From Pseudomonas sp. UFMG81 (lineage in GTDB: Bacteria > Pseudomonadota > Gammaproteobacteria > Pseudomonadales > Pseudomonadaceae): a stretch of 49,667 nucleotides of DNA. The DNA lies in assembly GCF_015354575.1 (NCBI RefSeq), contig NZ_JACAFQ010000038.1, forward strand, positions 1 to 49,667, read 5' to 3'. Shown here piece by piece: positions 17,779 through 26,518 of the stretch (the stretch's first letter is position 1; every line of letters starts with the position of its first letter). The translations under genes and the position numbers were made by a program. A model generated the notes under the pieces. That model was not told the origin of the DNA. It worked only from the letters and a program-made list of their open reading frames with translations, and made no database searches.

Positions 17779-18666
17779 ATGGCCCTGTTGCTCAGTGCCT
17801 TGTGCCTGTTCGCCGCCTTCGCCCTGCTGGCCTTGCAGGCGGCACGCCAACTGCGCGCCCGTCAGCGGGTAGCGCGGCGCCTGCAAGGCCGGCTGGCCCG
17901 GGACGAGCGCCTGGGGGACTGGCTGCACTGGCTGGGCAGCAGCCCGCTGGGGCAGCGCCTGCAACGGCTGGATGGCGAAACCCAGGCGCTGCTCGATCGC
18001 CTGGGCTGGCGGCGCAGCCGGCAGCGGGCGCTGTTCGCCGCCCTGCAACTGGGGCTGCCGCTGCTGTTGACCGGGGTGGTACTGGTGATGGTGCATGGCT
18101 TGCCGGGGGAACGCCGTGGCAACTGGATGGTGCTGGTGCTGTGCGCGCTGGGCGCCGGCTACCTGCTGCCCAAGCGCCTGCTGGCGGCCGCCGCCGCGCG
18201 CCGCCAGCGGCGGATCGCCCTGGAGGTGAGCCTGCTGATCCCCTTGCTGCGCATTCTGTTCGAGACCGGCCTTGCGGTGGAGCAGGCCTTGCGGGTGCTG
18301 GCCCAGGAGGGGCGTGGCCTGGTGCCGAACATCAGCGAAGAGTTGCGCCTGGTATTGCAGCGGGTCGACTCGGGCCTGGCGTTGGGGCCGGAGCTTGAGA
18401 AGACCGCGCGCCTGCTGGCGGTGGACGAGTTCATCGACACCTGTGTGGTGCTGCAGCAGTTGCTGGTGCAGGGCAGTGGCTCGATGAAGTCGCTGCTGGC
18501 GCTCAAGGCGTTGTTCGACGACCGGCGCCTGACGGGCCTGCAGGAGCGGGTGTCGAAGATGTCGGCGAAAATGTCGGCGGTGATGATGGTGTTCCTGTTC
18601 CCGGCCTTGCTCATCGTGCTGGCCGGGCCGGGCTTTTCCGCGTTGGCGCGGGCATTGGGATCCTGA
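17779..18666 (+). CDS. tadC: Flp pilus inner-membrane platform protein TadC
   Basis: The product has 295 residues. I chose the ATG at 17779, two bases after the tadB stop and preceded by GAGGAG; an in-frame GTG lies six bases upstream. The layout mirrors TadB: N-terminal helix, two helices near residues 85-135, a type II secretion F domain (about 150-270, LEVSLLIPLLRILFETGLAV ... VSKMSAKMSAVMMVFLF) and a final helix. It partners TadB in the pilus platform. tadD follows after ten bases. Confidence 0.92.
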   Translation: MALLLSALCLFAAFALLALQAARQLRARQRVARRLQGRLARDERLGDWLHWLGSSPLGQRLQRLDGETQALLDRLGWRRSRQRALFAALQLGLPLLLTGVVLVMVHGLPGERRGNWMVLVLCALGAGYLLPKRLLAAAAARRQRRIALEVSLLIPLLRILFETGLAVEQALRVLAQEGRGLVPNISEELRLVLQRVDSGLALGPELEKTARLLAVDEFIDTCVVLQQLLVQGSGSMKSLLALKALFDDRRLTGLQERVSKMSAKMSAVMMVFLFPALLIVLAGPGFSALARALGS

Positions 18667-18676
18667 GGGGGAATGG

Positions 18677-19378
18677 ATGAAAGCGATCATGCTGTTGACG
18701 GGCCTGTTGCTGTTGACCGGCTGTGCCGGCCAGTCGAGTGAAAGCCTGGGCCGCCTGTTCAGCGGTGGCAGCTGTGGCAAGCCCGACGCCGACCAGCAAC
18801 TGAGCCTGGACATGGCCGACCAGATGATCAGCGAAGGCCGCCCGCATGCCGGGCTTGCGCACCTGGAACAACTGCCTGAAACCCTCGACCAGGTGCGCCT
18901 GCGCAAGGCCAAGGTGTTGCGCCTGCTCGGGCGCGGCGAGGCCGAGCCGCTCTACCGCAGCCTGGTGGGTGGCTGCCTGGCGGCTGAGGGCGAACATGGC
19001 CTTGGCCAGCTGGCTGCGGCCCGCGGCGATGACACCCAGGCCCTGCGCAACCTGCAACGGGCGGTGCGCCTGGCGCCGACCGACGAGAAAGTGCGCAACG
19101 ACCTGGGGCTGGTGCAGATGAAGTTGGGCAACCATGAGCAGGCGCGCTTCGAGTTCCTCACCGCCATCGAGCTGAAAGATGACAACGCCCTGCCAGCGGT
19201 CAACCTGGTCACCCTGGCGCTGGTGCAGGACAACTGGGCGCAGGCCGAGGACCTGGTCAAGCGCCTGCACCTGAAGCCCGAGCAGTTCGCCGAGGCCCAG
19301 GCCCGTGCCACGCAGCTCAAGGCCAGCGGGCGCGGCCGGCTGGCGGTGAGCAGCACACCGGCGACGGCCATCAATTAA
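18677..19378 (+). CDS. tadD: TadD, TPR-containing pilotin-like lipoprotein
   Basis: The product has 233 residues. The lipoprotein signal MKAIMLLTGLLLLTGC gives lipidated Cys16. Tetratricopeptide repeats follow, clearest at about 110-175 (TQALRNLQRAVRLAPTDEKV and NDLGLVQMKLGNHEQARFEF). TadD proteins are thought to help the RcpA secretin reach or assemble in the outer membrane. The ribosome-binding site is GAGGGGG. It is the seventh gene of the plus-strand Tad operon. Confidence 0.92.
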   Translation: MKAIMLLTGLLLLTGCAGQSSESLGRLFSGGSCGKPDADQQLSLDMADQMISEGRPHAGLAHLEQLPETLDQVRLRKAKVLRLLGRGEAEPLYRSLVGGCLAAEGEHGLGQLAAARGDDTQALRNLQRAVRLAPTDEKVRNDLGLVQMKLGNHEQARFEFLTAIELKDDNALPAVNLVTLALVQDNWAQAEDLVKRLHLKPEQFAEAQARATQLKASGRGRLAVSSTPATAIN

Positions 19379-19393
19379 AGAGGGGAGGTGATC

Positions 19394-19648
19394 ATGTTCA
19401 GACCCTGGACACTCATGGCGTGCCTGGCCATGCCACTGCTGGCGCAGGCCCAGGAACCAAGGGCCGAAACGGCCACCGAAGCGCTGCTGCGGGTACAGGC
19501 CAGCAACCGCCAGGCGTCGCCCGTGCTTCAGCAACAGACCGACAAGGAGCGGGACCAGTCGATGCAGCGCTGGCTGGACACCTACAAGTACGAGATTCCC
19601 GACTTCTATCGCTGGACCAAGATCAGCTCGTCGAACAATGGCGGGTGA
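19394..19648 (+). CDS. Small secreted protein ending the Tad operon (possibly DUF3613 family; PA4298-like by position)
   Basis: The product has 84 residues. The ATG at 19394 has GGGGAGG immediately upstream; a GTG inside that ribosome-binding site is an unlikely start. A signal peptide (MFRPWTLMACLAMPLLAQA) precedes a charged mature part of about 65 residues containing QRWLDTYKYEIPDFYRWTKI. It lies 15 bases after tadD. The same position in P. aeruginosa is held by a small uncharacterised gene, and short secreted proteins of this style end Tad operons in other beta- and gammaproteobacteria. The function is unknown; a periplasmic assembly factor is a reasonable inference. Confidence 0.82.
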   Translation: MFRPWTLMACLAMPLLAQAQEPRAETATEALLRVQASNRQASPVLQQQTDKERDQSMQRWLDTYKYEIPDFYRWTKISSSNNGG

Positions 19649-19670
19649 GAGGGGGCCGGACAGCGTCATC

Positions 19671-19759
19671 CCGTAGGAGCCAGCCTTGCTGGCGAACCAG
19701 GCAACGCGGGGCATGGCACCGGCTAGGCCGGTGTTCGCCGGCAAGGCCGGCTCCTACGG
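19671..19759. repeat. REP doublet between convergent Tad operon and pprB
   Basis: Inverted arms GTAGGAGCCAGCCTTGCTGG (left) and its imperfect complement ending GGCCGGCTCCTAC (right) surround a GC-rich centre. It fills the gap between the stop of the last Tad operon gene and the stop of pprB, and could act as a two-way hairpin terminator. Confidence 0.8.
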
Positions 19760-19779
19760 CGACCGCGCATGCTTGTTGT

Positions 19780-20556
19780 TCAGTGGGTGATGAAACGCTG
19801 ATGCACGGGCGAGGAGCGGGGTGTCAGCGCCAGCGCCAGCTGGGTGCGGTTGTGCATGTGGGTCAGGCGCAGTACCTGCGAGACGTAGAGCTTGACCGTG
19901 TTCTCGGTGATGCCCAGCTCGCAGGCGATCTGGTAGTTGGTCTTGCCCTTGCTCACCAGCTTGGCCACTTCCAGCTGGCGGGGTGACAACTTTTCGAAGG
20001 CCGGTGGCAGCTCGGGCTCGGTGTCTTCGACATCCGTGGACCTGCGGTGGGTACCCTGGCCTCGGGCTTTTTCCAGGTCCTGGTAGAGGTCGTCGATGGA
20101 CTCCGCCAGTTCCTGCAAACGCTGGTTGAGGCTGCCCAGCACGTGGACGTTGCGCTGCCGCTCCAGCAACGCCTCTTCCTGGCGGCGTATGCCTTCGAGC
20201 AGTTCGTCGAGGTCCATGGGTTTCTGGTAGTAGTCGGCGAAGCCTTCACGCAAGGCGCGGATCACGTCCTGCTTTTCGGCGCGGCCGGTCAGCATGATCG
20301 CCTCGAACATGCGCTGGCTGCCGGTGATCTGCTTCAAGGCGCGAACCAGTTCGATGCCATCGCGCTCGGGCATGTGCAGGTCGCACAGCACCAGGCCGAT
20401 GGCTTCGTCGGCGATGTAACACTCGATGGCCTGGTCGGTGGAATGAGCCGGGATGCAGCGGTAGCCGGCATGTTCAAGAAAATCGCACAGCTCTTCGACG
20501 ATCAATGGCTGATCGTCGACAACCAGAACCTTAACCTCACTGACGGACTTGTTCAC
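19780..20556 (-). CDS. pprB: PprB, LuxR/FixJ-type response regulator of the Tad locus
   Basis: The product has 258 residues. I chose the GTG at 20556, which has GGGAG at correct spacing; the open frame upstream has no good start. It contains a receiver domain (residues about 7-125) with Asp14-Asp15, phospho-acceptor Asp59 (LCDLHMP) and Lys in YYQKPMD. A coiled linker rich in Glu and Gln follows (about 130-190), then a LuxR-type helix-turn-helix (about 192-250, LSPRQLEVAKLVSKGKTNYQ then ITENTVKLYVSQVL). In P. aeruginosa PprB, phosphorylated by PprA, activates flp-tad-rcp and other adhesion genes. The same position and linkage to pprA support the same job here. Confidence 0.93.
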   Translation of the reverse strand: MNKSVSEVKVLVVDDQPLIVEELCDFLEHAGYRCIPAHSTDQAIECYIADEAIGLVLCDLHMPERDGIELVRALKQITGSQRMFEAIMLTGRAEKQDVIRALREGFADYYQKPMDLDELLEGIRRQEEALLERQRNVHVLGSLNQRLQELAESIDDLYQDLEKARGQGTHRRSTDVEDTEPELPPAFEKLSPRQLEVAKLVSKGKTNYQIACELGITENTVKLYVSQVLRLTHMHNRTQLALALTPRSSPVHQRFITH

Positions 20557-20673
20557 GATCAACTCCCTGTCGTATCGGCCTCGCTCCCGGGCCAGAGGCG
20601 ATGGCAGCAAGAAAAGTAGTCGCACTTTGCAATTATGTACATGGACTCTACACCTATTCCGGTGGTTCAGTCG

Positions 20674-21144
20674 CTATTGGATCCAAACGGCGGTGAGCAG
20701 GAAGCCTGCCAGCACATAGGGGGCAAAGGGCTGCTTGTCGCCGACTTCTTCGGCGAGCTTCTGCAAGCGCTTCTTCAGCTTGGGGTTGAGCAGGGTCCAC
20801 AGCCGGCGCCGGCCAAGCAGCCAGGCCAGCACGGTGATACCGGCACCGATGAAGGTGCCCAGTACGTACTGCGGGCTGGTGGCCAGGGCCAGGGCGCCCA
20901 TCAGCTTGACGTCGCCGGCGCCGAAGCGGCCGAGCATGTAGCCGGGCAGCGTCAGCAGCATGACGATGGCCAAGGCCCAGCCGGCTTCGCTGGCATCGGC
21001 GCCGATCCAGCTGTGCCCGGTGCTGAACAGCCACAGCAGCGCGCAGGCCGCGCCCCCGAGGGTCAGGGCGTTGGAAATCTGTCGTTCGCGGACATCTTGT
21101 TCGGTGCACAAGGCAAGCCACATCAGGAGAACAATGCTTTGCAT
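20674..21144 (-). CDS. fppA: FppA/CpaA (TadV) type IVb prepilin peptidase
   Basis: The product has 156 residues, beginning at the ATG at 21144 (MQSIVLLMWLALCTEQD). It is a small polytopic aspartate protease of the A24 family. The first catalytic Asp17 lies before VRERQISN and the second, Asp78, in the GxGD motif GAGDVK. There are about five hydrophobic segments. It removes the leaders of Flp and the TadE/TadG-type pseudopilins at the inner membrane. Compared with PilD it lacks the N-terminal methylase domain, as expected for TadV. The downstream pprB start lies 117 bases away on the same strand. Confidence 0.92.
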   Translation of the reverse strand: MQSIVLLMWLALCTEQDVRERQISNALTLGGAACALLWLFSTGHSWIGADASEAGWALAIVMLLTLPGYMLGRFGAGDVKLMGALALATSPQYVLGTFIGAGITVLAWLLGRRRLWTLLNPKLKKRLQKLAEEVGDKQPFAPYVLAGFLLTAVWIQ

Positions 21145-21219
21145 TGGCAAATTGCCATCCCTATTCGTTGAACGGTTCTATGCTGTCAGACAGGTCTCAC
21201 AGTCAGGGTAGACGCGATC

Positions 21220-21663
21220 ATGCAAGCAAGCCCGGCGGGACGGCAAAAAGGCGCGGCAGCCATCGAGTTTGTCGCGGTGTTCATGGTGTTCTTCGCGGTG
21301 TTCTATGGCGTGGTCAGCTATGCGCTGCCGATGCTCATGCTGCAGTCGTTCAACCAGGCCAGCAGCGAGGCGGTGCGCCGTTGCGTGGCCGTCGACCCGG
21401 CGAGCGCCACCTACGCCAGCGACGTGCAGGGCGTGGCGCGCCAGGTGATCGGCCAGCAACTGGCCTGGATGCCGGCGGCCCTGGGCTTCAGCGTCGCGGG
21501 TGACACCCGGGTCACCGTGGGGGCGGACAAGCTGCTGACGGTGGCCATCGACTACCCGCGTGAGCGGCTTGAACGGGTGGTGCCGGTGTTGGTGCTGCCG
21601 GTGATCGGCGAAGTGCCGAAGCTGCCCGAGCGTTTGCAGGCCCAGGCGAGCCTGCAACTGTGA
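21220..21663 (+). CDS. TadE-like pseudopilin
   Basis: The product has 147 residues. A short basic leader ends at RQKG and the mature part starts AAAIEFVAVFMVFFAVFYGV. This is a prepilin-like processing site with Glu5 and a hydrophobic helix, typical of the TadE domain. The remainder is periplasmic. It would be processed by FppA and acts as a minor pilin in Flp biogenesis. It diverges from fppA across 75 bases and its stop overlaps the GTG of pprA (GTGA), so pilus part and sensor kinase are translated together. Confidence 0.88.
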   Translation: MQASPAGRQKGAAAIEFVAVFMVFFAVFYGVVSYALPMLMLQSFNQASSEAVRRCVAVDPASATYASDVQGVARQVIGQQLAWMPAALGFSVAGDTRVTVGADKLLTVAIDYPRERLERVVPVLVLPVIGEVPKLPERLQAQASLQL

Positions 21664-24299
21664 GCGGCAGCCTGTTCGACCGCTGGCGCACGCCGCCAGC
21701 GCCAGCCGCTTATGAGCCAGAGCCCTTGCCTGCCGTCGGCTTGCAGCTGCTGCTCGACGACGAAGGCCGGGTGCTGCGCCTGGCGGGGCCGCTGCGCACC
21801 TTGCTGGCGTTGCCCGGGCAGCCTGGTGCGCGGCTGCATGACTATTTGCAACGGCACAGCTGGCTGGTGATCGAGGGCGAGCCCGGCGACTGGCAAGGGC
21901 AGCCGCTGGACCTGGACTTCCATACCGTGATGGGCCACGACCTGCATACCCGGGGCTGGTTGCAACGCCATGGCCAGGCCTGGCTGCTGCAGCTGTTCGA
22001 TATTGGCGACCTGTTGCGCGAGCAGCGCTGGGACCGACAACGCCCCTTGTTCGGTGAAATCGGCCACGCCTTGCGCGAATGCGGTGCCGAGCGCCTGGTG
22101 CAGACCGCCAGCGAGCAGTTGCAAACCCTGGCCGAGCACTGGCAGGCCACGTCGTTGCGCCTGATGCTGCGCGAGCACGGCGGCTGGCGCCATTTCGCCA
22201 GCAGCGAGGGCCGCTGGCCGTGGCCGGACGATGGCCGCTTGCAGCGCTGGCTGCTGCGCCTGCCTGCGCAAACCCTGATCGAAGTGAACGATGACCCCGA
22301 GCTGCTGGCCCTGTGTGGTGGCGTCTCGTTGTTCCTGCTGCCCTATCGGCAGGGGCAGGATGCCGAGGCTTGGTTATTGTGCGCAGGCGCCGCCCAGGTA
22401 CCCCCGGCCGACATGGCGCTGGCCTTGGCGCGAACCCTGGTCGAGCCACTGCTGGCCCGCCATCGTCGCCAGCAATTGGGGCAACAGGCCAGCCATCTCG
22501 ACGACCTCCAGCAGCAGCTGGGCGCGGGCTGGTGGGAGTGGCCGCTGGAGGGCGCGCTGCAACTGGACCCGGCACTGGCGGCGACGCTGGGCTTGCCGCG
22601 CCAGCTCGGCCTGGAGCAGTGGCTGGCGCACCTGCACCCGGCTGACCGTGAGCCTGCGCAGTTGGCGTTGCAGCAGGCCCGCGAGGGCCAGGCGCTGAGC
22701 CTGAGCCTGCGTGTGTGCGAAGCCGATACCGCGTGCGCGCCGCGCTGGTTCCACTGGGTGGGGCAATTGCAGGGCCGGCAGTTGCGCGGCTTTCTGCTCG
22801 ACATCAGCGCGCTGAAGGCCCAGGAGCAACAGGCCGGCGCCGCCCGTGCGCGGCTGGAAAACCTTATCGCCAGCTCGCCGGCGGTGATCTACGTGCAGGC
22901 CTGCGTCGACGGGGCGCTGCACAGCACCTTCTTCAGTGCCAGCCTGGGGCCGCTGCTGGGGTGGCCGGCCGATGGCGAGCTGGCACGTCAGCCGGGCCTG
23001 GCGGTGCACCCGGACGATCGCCCGTTGTGGCTGGAGCGCACCCGTTGCCTGCTGCGCGAGGGCCAGGTGCGCTGCCGCTATCGCCTGCGCGACCAGCTGG
23101 GTGGGTATCACTGGATGCTCGACGAAGCGCGCCTGCTGCGCGACGACCTCGGCCAACCGCAGGAGGTGGTGGGCTTGTGGCTGGATGTCAGCGAAGCCAC
23201 CGAGGCCGCCGAGCGCACGCGCCAGAGCGAGGAGCGCTACCGGCTGCTGGTGGAGGATTCCCCTGCGATGATCTGCCGCTACCGCCCTGACCTGACCCTG
23301 GTATTCGGCAACCGGCCGCTGGCCGACTATCTGCATTGCACGCCCGAGCAACTGGTGGGCGCCGACCTTGGCCAATGGATGTCCACCAGCCAGCGCGAGG
23401 CCTTCGTCCAACGCCTGCGGGCACTGACACCAGAGCAGCCCCAGAGCAGTGCGGAAATCTGCCTGGAGCTGCCCGGCCGCGAGCATGCCTGGTGGGTGTG
23501 GGCGGACCGTGGGCTGTTCGACGAGCAAGGGCGCCTGCTGGAGATTCAGGCGGTGGGCCGCGACAACACCGAGGTGCGGCGCAGCCAGCAACAACTGCTG
23601 CAGGGGGCGAAGATGGCCACCCTGGGCGAGCTGGCAACGGGCCTGGTGCACGAGATCAACCAACCGCTCAACGTGATGCGCATGGCGGTGGTCAATGCAC
23701 TCAAGCGCCTGGAGAACGGTGCGGCCGACCCGGCCTACTTGCAAGACAAGCTGCGCCGTATCGAGGCCCAGGTGGAGCGTGCTGCGCGGCTGGTCGAGCA
23801 TATGCGCGTGTATGGCCGGCGCTCGGCGGTCGAGCGCGTGGGCTTTGCCGCCTGGGGCGCGGTAGAGGGGGCGCGCGCACTGCTCGAGGAGGGCCTGCGT
23901 GGCAAGGGCGTGAGTCTGCATATCGACGCGCCCGCCGAGCAGCCGCAGGTGCTGGGCCAGCAAGACCAGTTGGAGCAGGTGCTGATCAACCTGGTGGTCA
24001 ACGCCCGCGACGCGCTGCTCGAACAGCGCTGTGCACAGCCCTGGATCCGGGTGCGCCAGTGCCTGCAAGGCGCACGCCTGTGCCTGCAGGTGGAGGACAA
24101 CGGCGGCGGCATCGACCCGCACCTGCACGAGCGCATCTTCGAACCCTTCTTCACCACCAAGCCGGCCGGGGTGGGTACTGGCCTGGGCTTGTCTGTCAGC
24201 CATGGCATCGTCAGCCACATGGGCGGCAGCCTGACGGTGAGCAACGGCGAAGCGGGGGCGTGCTTCCGGATCGAGTTGCCGGTTCACTGCACCAGTTGA
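21660..24299 (+). CDS. pprA: PprA, soluble multi-PAS sensor histidine kinase
   Basis: The product has 879 residues. The start is GTG at 21660, overlapping the upstream stop. No signal peptide or membrane helix is visible, so it should be cytoplasmic. The order is an N-terminal PAS-like region (about 20-130), a GAF-like region (about 135-275), PAS-like modules at about 300-385, 395-515 and 520-645, a phospho-acceptor domain with His664 (TGLVHEINQPLN) and an ATPase domain. The ATPase has an N box (INLVVNARDAL), G1 (VEDNGGGID), F box (FEPFFTTK) and G2 (GTGLGLSVSHG). Its cognate regulator is PprB, encoded nearby on the other strand. The last 16 bases overlap the end of tadG on the opposite strand. 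The stimulus is unknown. Confidence 0.92.
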   Translation: MSGSLFDRWRTPPAPAAYEPEPLPAVGLQLLLDDEGRVLRLAGPLRTLLALPGQPGARLHDYLQRHSWLVIEGEPGDWQGQPLDLDFHTVMGHDLHTRGWLQRHGQAWLLQLFDIGDLLREQRWDRQRPLFGEIGHALRECGAERLVQTASEQLQTLAEHWQATSLRLMLREHGGWRHFASSEGRWPWPDDGRLQRWLLRLPAQTLIEVNDDPELLALCGGVSLFLLPYRQGQDAEAWLLCAGAAQVPPADMALALARTLVEPLLARHRRQQLGQQASHLDDLQQQLGAGWWEWPLEGALQLDPALAATLGLPRQLGLEQWLAHLHPADREPAQLALQQAREGQALSLSLRVCEADTACAPRWFHWVGQLQGRQLRGFLLDISALKAQEQQAGAARARLENLIASSPAVIYVQACVDGALHSTFFSASLGPLLGWPADGELARQPGLAVHPDDRPLWLERTRCLLREGQVRCRYRLRDQLGGYHWMLDEARLLRDDLGQPQEVVGLWLDVSEATEAAERTRQSEERYRLLVEDSPAMICRYRPDLTLVFGNRPLADYLHCTPEQLVGADLGQWMSTSQREAFVQRLRALTPEQPQSSAEICLELPGREHAWWVWADRGLFDEQGRLLEIQAVGRDNTEVRRSQQQLLQGAKMATLGELATGLVHEINQPLNVMRMAVVNALKRLENGAADPAYLQDKLRRIEAQVERAARLVEHMRVYGRRSAVERVGFAAWGAVEGARALLEEGLRGKGVSLHIDAPAEQPQVLGQQDQLEQVLINLVVNARDALLEQRCAQPWIRVRQCLQGARLCLQVEDNGGGIDPHLHERIFEPFFTTKPAGVGTGLGLSVSHGIVSHMGGSLTVSNGEAGACFRIELPVHCTS

Positions 24300-26242
24300 G
24301 CGTGGCCGCTGGTGCAACTGAGGTTGGCGCCGACCTGGGCAGTGGCCAGGTCGATACCGAGGCCTTTGAGCAAACCATTGAGCAGCGGGTCGAGCAGGGT
24401 ACTCAACAGGTTCTTGATCAGCGGCTCGAGGATGTTCTTCACCCCATCGAGCAGGCCGGCGGTGAGCACCAGAACGTCGCCAAGTACAGTACTGCTTTTC
24501 GGCTTGTACGCTTCCAGATGGACGCCCAGGAGTGTGTTCGAGAGGCTGGCGACTACCTGGGGTTGATTGCTGTCCATCAACTGCCAGGTCGGGCTCTGGC
24601 CGATGTTCGATGGGGCGAAGTTGCTGGCGAATACCAGCAGCTTTTCGCCCGGCGCTCCTGCGAGCACGGTGCTGTCGATGCGTACGCCGATACCGCCGCC
24701 AGCGAGTGGTACTCGAGTGCCGCAGGCAGGCGGCAGGAACAGGATGCGGCTACAGACGTTGGTGCCGATGTCGATGAGAGGCAGGGGCCTGACCGGGTTG
24801 TTGATGGGGTCGCTGCCTTGTTCGAGGAACCGTTGCGGTGAGTCGAAACGGCCGACAGAGAGCTTTGCCGCCGAGCGCTGGGTCAGGGTGGTCAGGCTCT
24901 TCGGTGAGCAGCTGTAGTTGTCAGGGGGGGCTGGCCGCAACCGGCTGCTGGCCTGTGCCACCTCCAGACCGACCTGCAAGCTGGCGTTGCCGGGTACCAG
25001 GATGATGTCGCTGACCTTGCAGGGAACACCCAGTGCGCAGGTCAGCGAGTTGACGGTGCCCAGCAGGTTGAGGCTGAGCAGGTTGTTGAGGACATTGGTC
25101 AGCGGGGCCGCCAGGTCGAGGACGGCATTGAGCAGACCGGTGACGAACTGCAAGACGGGCAGGTCCAGTGATATCAGTGCGCGGATCTGGGCGGTGTGTA
25201 CCCGCAATGTATCGGTGCGTGGATCACCGATTGCGGACATTTGGGCCGGCTCGATTATGCGCAGCTGAACTTTACCGCTCGCCAACCCCAGGATACTGAT
25301 GGGCAGCTCGGCATTGACCGCGCGTTCCTGGGTCGCTACCAGAATGACGCCCTGCACCAGCTGCAACAGCTGGATGCTGGTATCCAGCCCGGCCTGGGCG
25401 GTACCGCTCTGGATATTCAGCAATTGGCCGACGGTCATCTGATCGGGGAGGTCAAGCGCTACTTTGAGCAGATTGGTCGTCACGTCGGCGGCGACGCCCC
25501 CTTTTTGCAGCACGGTGGCTGCGGCTTTGAGCAAGGTGGTGGCGCTGGTGTCCAGGTTCAGCAGTTGTTGGTAGTCGCCCACATCCAGGTGCAGGTCCAC
25601 CGCCAGTTGATCAAGGTACTTGAGCAGGTTGAGCTGGGTGTTAGCGATGCCCTGCCAACCCAGCAGGTCAAGCTGCGTATTGCCACCCAAGGCCTTTAGC
25701 AGGGCATTGAGCACGGCACCCTGGTTCGAGTTGACCGTGGCCAGGCTGCTGCGGATGCTCAGCATCGCCTGCGGTGGGCTGGCCTTGGCCGCCACCGCGC
25801 TGGCATGCAAGTTGGTGGTACGCGCGAAGTTGCCGTCGATCCAGCTGAACAACCCGCCGCCGACGCTGGTGGTCACCTGCTTGCCGACTTCGACCTTGAT
25901 CGCCTCGGGGCGGTTTGCGTCGGCGGTGAAACTGCGCAGGTTGCCGGCGCCGGTGGTCAGGTAGCCGCAGCTGGCCACCAGCGGGTCGCTGACGGCATGA
26001 CCGTTACGGGTGGCGGCGGTGCGGGCCAAGGCCGAAGCCTGCGGGCCGCTGCCGGTACAGACTCCAGCGTGTTCGGCGGCCTCCAGCGCGGCCATGTCGG
26101 CGATACGCTGCAGCTTGCGCTGCTCGAGGTAGAGGCGCCCGCTGTCGACGCTCAGCAGCATGAACAACAGGGCCAAGCCCAGGGTCAGCGCGGCCATCAG
26201 GCCGATTGCGCCGCGTTGGCGCACAGCGAATCGGGGAACCAC
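24284..26242 (-). CDS. tadG: TadG-like Flp pilus assembly protein
   Basis: The product is about 652 residues. I favour the GTG at 26242 (MVPRFAVRQRGAIGLMAAL), preceded by AAAGGAG; a TTG at 26290 is an alternative. The N-terminus is the TadE/TadG-like segment: basic leader, glycine, hydrophobic helix (GAIGLMAALTLGLALLFMLL), then VDSGRLYLEQRKLQRIADMA, the hallmark of TadG. The large remainder is periplasmic, rich in Leu, Val, Asn and Thr, with few recognisable motifs and several cysteines in the last third. It converges on pprA and overlaps it by 16 bases. In P. aeruginosa, as I recall, tadG lies next to pprB, so it has been moved here. Base composition looks somewhat less GC-rich than that of its neighbours. 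Confidence 0.88.
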   Translation of the reverse strand: MVPRFAVRQRGAIGLMAALTLGLALLFMLLSVDSGRLYLEQRKLQRIADMAALEAAEHAGVCTGSGPQASALARTAATRNGHAVSDPLVASCGYLTTGAGNLRSFTADANRPEAIKVEVGKQVTTSVGGGLFSWIDGNFARTTNLHASAVAAKASPPQAMLSIRSSLATVNSNQGAVLNALLKALGGNTQLDLLGWQGIANTQLNLLKYLDQLAVDLHLDVGDYQQLLNLDTSATTLLKAAATVLQKGGVAADVTTNLLKVALDLPDQMTVGQLLNIQSGTAQAGLDTSIQLLQLVQGVILVATQERAVNAELPISILGLASGKVQLRIIEPAQMSAIGDPRTDTLRVHTAQIRALISLDLPVLQFVTGLLNAVLDLAAPLTNVLNNLLSLNLLGTVNSLTCALGVPCKVSDIILVPGNASLQVGLEVAQASSRLRPAPPDNYSCSPKSLTTLTQRSAAKLSVGRFDSPQRFLEQGSDPINNPVRPLPLIDIGTNVCSRILFLPPACGTRVPLAGGGIGVRIDSTVLAGAPGEKLLVFASNFAPSNIGQSPTWQLMDSNQPQVVASLSNTLLGVHLEAYKPKSSTVLGDVLVLTAGLLDGVKNILEPLIKNLLSTLLDPLLNGLLKGLGIDLATAQVGANLSCTSGHAQLVQ

Positions 26243-26346
26243 GGGCACTCCTTTGCCGGCCAGTGGCCCGGCAGCGCGGCGGCGGTGCAAGGAGTGTAGT
26301 CAAGGTGATGGCACGTTGCCTTGGTGGCGTTACCGTGGCTGTTCGC

Positions 26347-26466
26347 CCTGTAGGAGCGGCCTTGTGCCGCGAAAGGGCCGCAAAGCGGCCCCATGGCCCT
26401 AGCGTGCGCCACAGATAGCCGGGGCTGCGATGCAGCCCTTTCGCGGCACAAGGCCGCTCCTACAGG
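26347..26466. repeat. REP doublet
   Basis: CCTGTAGGAGCGGCCTTGTG and its complement ending GGCCGCTCCTACAGG bound a 120-bp element. The arms contain CGCGAAAGGGCCGCAAAGCG and the complementary GATGCAGCCCTTTCGCGG. It lies upstream of tadG and after the DUF4136-type lipoprotein stop. Confidence 0.88.
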
Positions 26467-26518
26467 GAATGTGCAAAATTAAAGCTGTAGGAGACGGTTT
26501 GTCGGGGCAACGGCGCTC

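Noticed and set aside
11268..26242. Tad/Flp locus as a novel system
   Set aside because: It is a known type IVb pilus system with PprA-PprB control; only particular details (receiver-only protein, tadG position, TadZ P-loop) are unusual.
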